Of a DNA stretch of 8,388 nt, positions 5,919 through 8,388 are shown one piece after another. The translations under genes and the position numbers were made by a program. Origin of the DNA: Candidatus Falkowiibacteriota bacterium. Its GTDB lineage: Bacteria > Patescibacteriota > Patescibacteriia > Patescibacteriales > UBA12075. Numbering within the stretch: position 1 is the stretch's first letter; each line of letters begins with the position of its first letter. A model generated the notes under the pieces. That model made no database searches, was not told the DNA's origin, and saw only the letters and a list, made by a program, of their open reading frames with translations. The stretch spans positions 1 to 8,388 of the forward strand of contig JAUVLY010000032.1 in the NCBI GenBank assembly GCA_030600505.1, given 5' to 3'.

Positions 5919-5948
5919 TTGGCGAAATAAGGGTGAATATGGTATAAT
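5919..5948 (+). promoter_or_regulatory. Promoter of the membrane protein gene
   Basis: TTGGCG (5919-5924), an 18-base spacer and a perfect TATAAT (5943-5948) with extended -10 TGG (5940-5942). Transcription would begin near 5955, giving a leader of about 90 bases. The -35 box is part of a TTGGCGA box that recurs at 5966-5972 (reverse) and 6012-6018. Confidence 0.65.
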
Positions 5949-5952
5949 TTTA

Positions 5953-6031
5953 TATAATAGGTCTATCGCCAAATGCGCTTTTGATTTGGAAAATATAGCC
6001 AAATATGGTATTTGGCGACAGACATATAATA
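5953..6031 (+). promoter_or_regulatory. Structured leader with a 22-bp inverted repeat and alternative pairings
   Basis: Arms 5953-5974 and 6010-6031 match at 19 of 22 positions, including a perfect TCGCCAAAT/ATTTGGCGA. Inside, ATTTGG (5984-5989) can pair with CCAAAT (5999-6004). A competing fold pairs CCAAAT (5969-5974) with ATTTGG (5984-5989) and GCCAAATA (5998-6005) with TATTTGGC (6009-6016) over a TGG loop. The region lies almost wholly between the predicted transcription start and the ATG. AATATGGTAT also occurs twice (5936-5945, 6002-6011). It may be a switch-like RNA leader, a set of operator sites, or a repeat insertion; the sequence alone does not decide. Confidence 0.55.
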
Positions 6032-6044
6032 AAAGACTATAAAA

Positions 6045-7562
6045 ATGGATATAACGTTAATCCAAGATTTTTTTGCCCTGCCCTATGACCAGATGATGTT
6101 TAAGCTTCTGATAAATGTCGGCTGGATGCCGGTGGCGATAGTTTTGTTATGGGGAGCGGTACAGATGTGGGTATATTACCGGAATTTGAAATATGGCGAC
6201 TCTTTGTCTTATATGTTGTTGGCGATTGATATTCCCAAAGGAAATGAACAGTCGGTTAAAGCAATTGAGAATTTATTTACCTATATTGCCGGAGCACACA
6301 ACACCTTTAATTTATTGGAAATATATTGGGAGGGCCGCTATCAACTTGGATTTAGTTTTGAAGTTGTTAGTATTGACGGTTATACCCAATTCCTTATCTG
6401 GACAGAGGTCAGATTCCGTAATTTAGTGGAATCGGCTGTTTATTCACAGTATCCGGACGCGGAAATTAGCGAAGTTAATGATTATGCCGAGAATTTACCT
6501 TCCACGTTTCCGGATGATGAATGGGATATTTGGGGAGGAGAATTCATTTATAAAAATAATCAAGCTTATCCAATCAAAACTTATCACGAGTTTTACGATA
6601 TTAACGAAAAAACCAAGGAGACCACCTTTAAGGATCCAATGGCCAGTTTGATGGATCTTTGCGGCAGCCTGCAAAAAGGCGAGCAGCTATGGTATCAGAT
6701 AATAGTTTATCCCACTGGCCTTGAGTGGACCGAAGAGATAAATAAAGAAGCCAAGAAAATTCTTAAAGAAAAAACCAAGAGTGGCGGCGGGGTGATCGGA
6801 GCATTTTTTGCGGAAATTTGGGGTTTGTTTGTTGAGCTTTTTCGTCAAATTACCGGCGAAGAGCTAGGCACCGCGTCCAGCGAAAATGGCGCTGATGATC
6901 CTTTGAAAATGATGCAGCTTAAGCCGCAAGAGAAAAAACAAGTTGAAGCGATTCAAAATAAAGCCGCGCAACTGGGATTTGAAGTAAAGAATAGGGTTAT
7001 TTATGTGGCCAAGAAAGAATTGATGAATAAGCCTAAAGTTGCCAACGGCTTTGTCGGTTATATGAAGCAGTTCATGGATTTGGATTTGAATAATCTTAAG
7101 CCGGATATGGACATGACTATCACTACGGCCCATTATTTTTTCGTTGACTCAAGAAGAAACGCTAAAAAGAACCGTATAATGGCGGCTTACAAAGGAAGGA
7201 GCGGTACCAGGGGGCGGGTTAGAAAAATAATGACAATAGACGAATTGGCTACGCTTTGGCATTTCCCGATTGAAGCCGTGGTTAAAGCGCCTTTGGTGCA
7301 AAAAACTCCGGGCCGTAAGTCTGAGCCGCCAATGAGTTTGCCGATTGAAGATGAAACTGTGCATGAATCTTTTTTTGACAGTGAGAGCGTTGCAGATAGG
7401 TCTATACCCGTTAAAGAGTCGAAAAAAAAGGTTGTGGAGGAAAGTAAGAATAATAGTTTGCCTTGGGATGAGCCTAGGGAAGATATTCCCATAAAAAATG
7501 AGGTAGAGAAAATCAAACCGAAAAAATCAGGCGCAGCGCCAGAAAATTTGCCCTTCGCGTAA
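6045..7562 (+). CDS. Membrane-anchored partner of the downstream P-loop ATPase
   Basis: A 505-residue protein that I recognise as a family found in Patescibacteria next to FtsK/HerA/VirD4-like ATPases; its biochemical role is not established to my knowledge. One clear membrane segment lies at about 19-45 (NVGWMPVAIVLLWGAVQMWV, 24-43), with no signal peptidase site; a large domain follows, probably cytoplasmic. Recognisable blocks are YWEGRYQLGFSFEVVS (94-109), VESAVYSQYPDAEISEVNDY (128-147), WGGEF (163-167), YPIKTYHEF (175-183), DP (197-198) and GEQLWYQIIVYP (212-223). A hydrophobic stretch at 248-268 may lie against the membrane. The C-terminal block MTIDELATLWHFP (396-408) resembles the segment that precedes the ATPase in fused HerA/VirD4-like proteins. 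Residues 420-505 are charged, low-complexity and likely disordered, ending ENLPFA. ATG 6045 has no Shine-Dalgarno sequence. The partner gene begins 258 bases downstream. Confidence 0.7.
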   Translation: MDITLIQDFFALPYDQMMFKLLINVGWMPVAIVLLWGAVQMWVYYRNLKYGDSLSYMLLAIDIPKGNEQSVKAIENLFTYIAGAHNTFNLLEIYWEGRYQLGFSFEVVSIDGYTQFLIWTEVRFRNLVESAVYSQYPDAEISEVNDYAENLPSTFPDDEWDIWGGEFIYKNNQAYPIKTYHEFYDINEKTKETTFKDPMASLMDLCGSLQKGEQLWYQIIVYPTGLEWTEEINKEAKKILKEKTKSGGGVIGAFFAEIWGLFVELFRQITGEELGTASSENGADDPLKMMQLKPQEKKQVEAIQNKAAQLGFEVKNRVIYVAKKELMNKPKVANGFVGYMKQFMDLDLNNLKPDMDMTITTAHYFFVDSRRNAKKNRIMAAYKGRSGTRGRVRKIMTIDELATLWHFPIEAVVKAPLVQKTPGRKSEPPMSLPIEDETVHESFFDSESVADRSIPVKESKKKVVEESKNNSLPWDEPREDIPIKNEVEKIKPKKSGAAPENLPFA

Positions 7563-7563
7563 A

Positions 7564-7745
7564 CTCCCACGAAATTACGAATCCTTTTACAAATTTACAA
7601 ATACTAATTTTGATTTAATATAACGTTGGAGCAAGGCCTCTGGCCTGCGACTTTCTGCGCGATAAAATTTCGCGGGCGGGACGCCCGGCTCAAACATTAA
7701 AAAGTTTATTAGTAAATTTGTATTTGATTCGTTGATTCGTGGGAG
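7564..7745. repeat. 182-bp element with imperfect terminal inverted repeats and nested hairpins
   Basis: The outer ends are inverted: 7564-7598 and the complement of 7711-7745 share CTCCCACGAA, ACGAATC and TACAAATTTAC in the same order, about 29 of 35 positions. The centre holds three small hairpins: GC-A-AGGCC/GGCCT-GC (7631-7648), CGCGA/TCGCG (7658-7662/7670-7674) and CGGGCG-GGA-CGCCCG (7673-7687), all bounded by TTGGAGC and GCTCAA. No reading frame of note is present, so it is non-autonomous, like a MITE or REP-type unit. It begins just after the stop codon at 7562 and may terminate or stabilise that transcript. Confidence 0.75.
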
Positions 7746-7759
7746 GAGAATACGAAAAA

Positions 7760-7789
7760 TTGGCAACAGGCCTTTAGATAGCATAAATA
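7760..7789 (+). promoter_or_regulatory. Weak candidate promoter of the ATPase gene
   Basis: TTGGCA (7760-7765), an 18-base spacer and TAAATA (7784-7789) in an AT-rich stretch 32 bases before the ATG. The -10 match is poor, so the gene may instead be read through from upstream. Confidence 0.25.
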
Positions 7790-7820
7790 TTATATAAAAA
7801 TTCAATGTTTAATTCCTGAT

Positions 7821-8388
7821 ATGAATAAACAAGATATCAACGTATTCGCGGAAACAAATTATAGAAACAGCAACCGTAAATTCGGAATAAAATCCAGTGA
7901 CCGGCGCCGTCATATGTATTTGATCGGCAAGACCGGCATGGGTAAGTCCACGATTTTGGAGAATATGATAATTGAGGATATTTGGGCAGGGAAAGGCGTG
8001 GCCATAGTTGACCCGCATGGTGATCTGGCAGAAAGAATTATAGAATATATTCCCAGTAACCGGGTCAATGACGTTATATATTTTAATCCGGCTGATTTTG
8101 AACACCCAATCGCCTTTAACGTGGTTGAGCAGGTTGAGCCGCATCTTAGGCATTTAGTCGCTTCCGGCCTGGTCAGCGTATTCCAGAAATTGTGGGCCGA
8201 CTCCTGGGGGCCGCGTTTGGAATATATTTTGCGCAATACCATCCTGGCTATTCTGGATTTTCCCGGCTCCACCTTGCTCGCGGTTACCCGGATGCTGGCT
8301 GACAAAAAGTTCCGTAAGCGGGTAATAGAAAAGATCCAGGATCCGGTTGTTAAATCGTTTTGGGTAAATGAGTTTGCCGGTTATGCCG
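7821..8388 (+). CDS. FtsK/HerA/VirD4-like P-loop ATPase, 3' end beyond the window
   Basis: The first 189 residues of an ATPase probably involved in DNA translocation or type IV secretion-like coupling. It opens directly into the ATPase core: MYLIGKTGMGKST (32-44) contains the Walker A loop GKTGMGKST (36-44), followed by VAIVDPHGDLAE (60-71), DVIYFNPAD (84-92), PIAFNVVE (96-103) and WADSWGPRLEYILRN (125-139). This order matches bacterial and archaeal proteins annotated as type IV secretory DNA-binding or TraM-recognition ATPases. Walker B is expected further on and is not visible. There is no membrane segment in the N-terminus, unlike VirD4, which suggests that the upstream protein supplies the membrane anchor. 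ATG 7821 is chosen because homologous sequence begins about 30 residues later; there is no Shine-Dalgarno sequence, and the five-codon ORF from 7805 (ATG TTT AAT TCC TGA) ends just before it, at 7819. Confidence 0.85.
   Translation, partial: MNKQDINVFAETNYRNSNRKFGIKSSDRRRHMYLIGKTGMGKSTILENMIIEDIWAGKGVAIVDPHGDLAERIIEYIPSNRVNDVIYFNPADFEHPIAFNVVEQVEPHLRHLVASGLVSVFQKLWADSWGPRLEYILRNTILAILDFPGSTLLAVTRMLADKKFRKRVIEKIQDPVVKSFWVNEFAGYA

Noticed and set aside
7910..8305. 131-codon minus-strand frame opposite the ATPase
   Set aside because: The plus strand encodes clear Walker A and DPHGD motifs; the opposite frame is a shadow.
1..8388. Recoded UGA (Gly) as in Gracilibacteria, since no complete gene stops at UGA
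   Set aside because: The long genes have no in-frame UGA at all, whereas a recoded genome would use it often; five TAA/TAG stops can be chance.
1..8388. tRNA, rRNA or other known structured RNA genes
   Set aside because: No cloverleaf, GTTCGA-type arm or rRNA core sequence was seen in any gap on either strand.

Overview
The window looks like a piece of a small, AT-rich genome of the Candidate Phyla Radiation (Patescibacteria/Parcubacteria-like). This is inferred from the gene content, not from a marker gene. The pointers are a sigma region 4 protein carrying HARE-type winged-helix domains, a membrane protein paired with an FtsK/HerA/VirD4-like ATPase of a kind I associate with these genomes, start codons without Shine-Dalgarno sequences, and intergenic gaps filled with short palindromic repeats. 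All genes are on the + strand. Every complete gene ends in TAA or TAG, and none contains an in-frame UGA, so the standard code fits.

Layout. Bases 1-1305 are the 3' part of murC (UDP-N-acetylmuramate--L-alanine ligase), with a short palindromic repeat embedded in frame. A 151-base gap with two hairpins leads to a complete ABC exporter half-transporter (1457-3235). A 201-base gap holds a CT-rich repeat array, and a clear promoter at its far end drives murB (3437-4384; UDP-N-acetylenolpyruvoylglucosamine reductase). A terminator and an AT-rich promoter region follow. Next is a 404-residue DNA-binding protein (4625-5839) combining sigma-70 region 4 with two HARE-like domains. A 54-bp perfect palindrome, a promoter and a structured leader precede a membrane-anchored 505-residue protein (6045-7562). 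A repeat element with long imperfect terminal inverted repeats (7564-7745) separates this from the start of a P-loop ATPase (7821 to the window end).

How the genes fit together. murC and murB catalyse neighbouring cytoplasmic steps of peptidoglycan precursor synthesis, and the ABC exporter between them may serve the envelope, though its substrate is unknown. The sigma4-HARE protein is probably a transcription regulator or RNA polymerase accessory factor. The last two genes look like two halves of one DNA-translocation or secretion ATPase machine. No gap without a gene exceeds 300 bases.

The most notable points are the split membrane-protein/ATPase module, the sigma4-HARE architecture, the leader at 5953-6031 with alternative pairings and repeated TTGGCGA boxes, and the repeat inserted in frame in murC.
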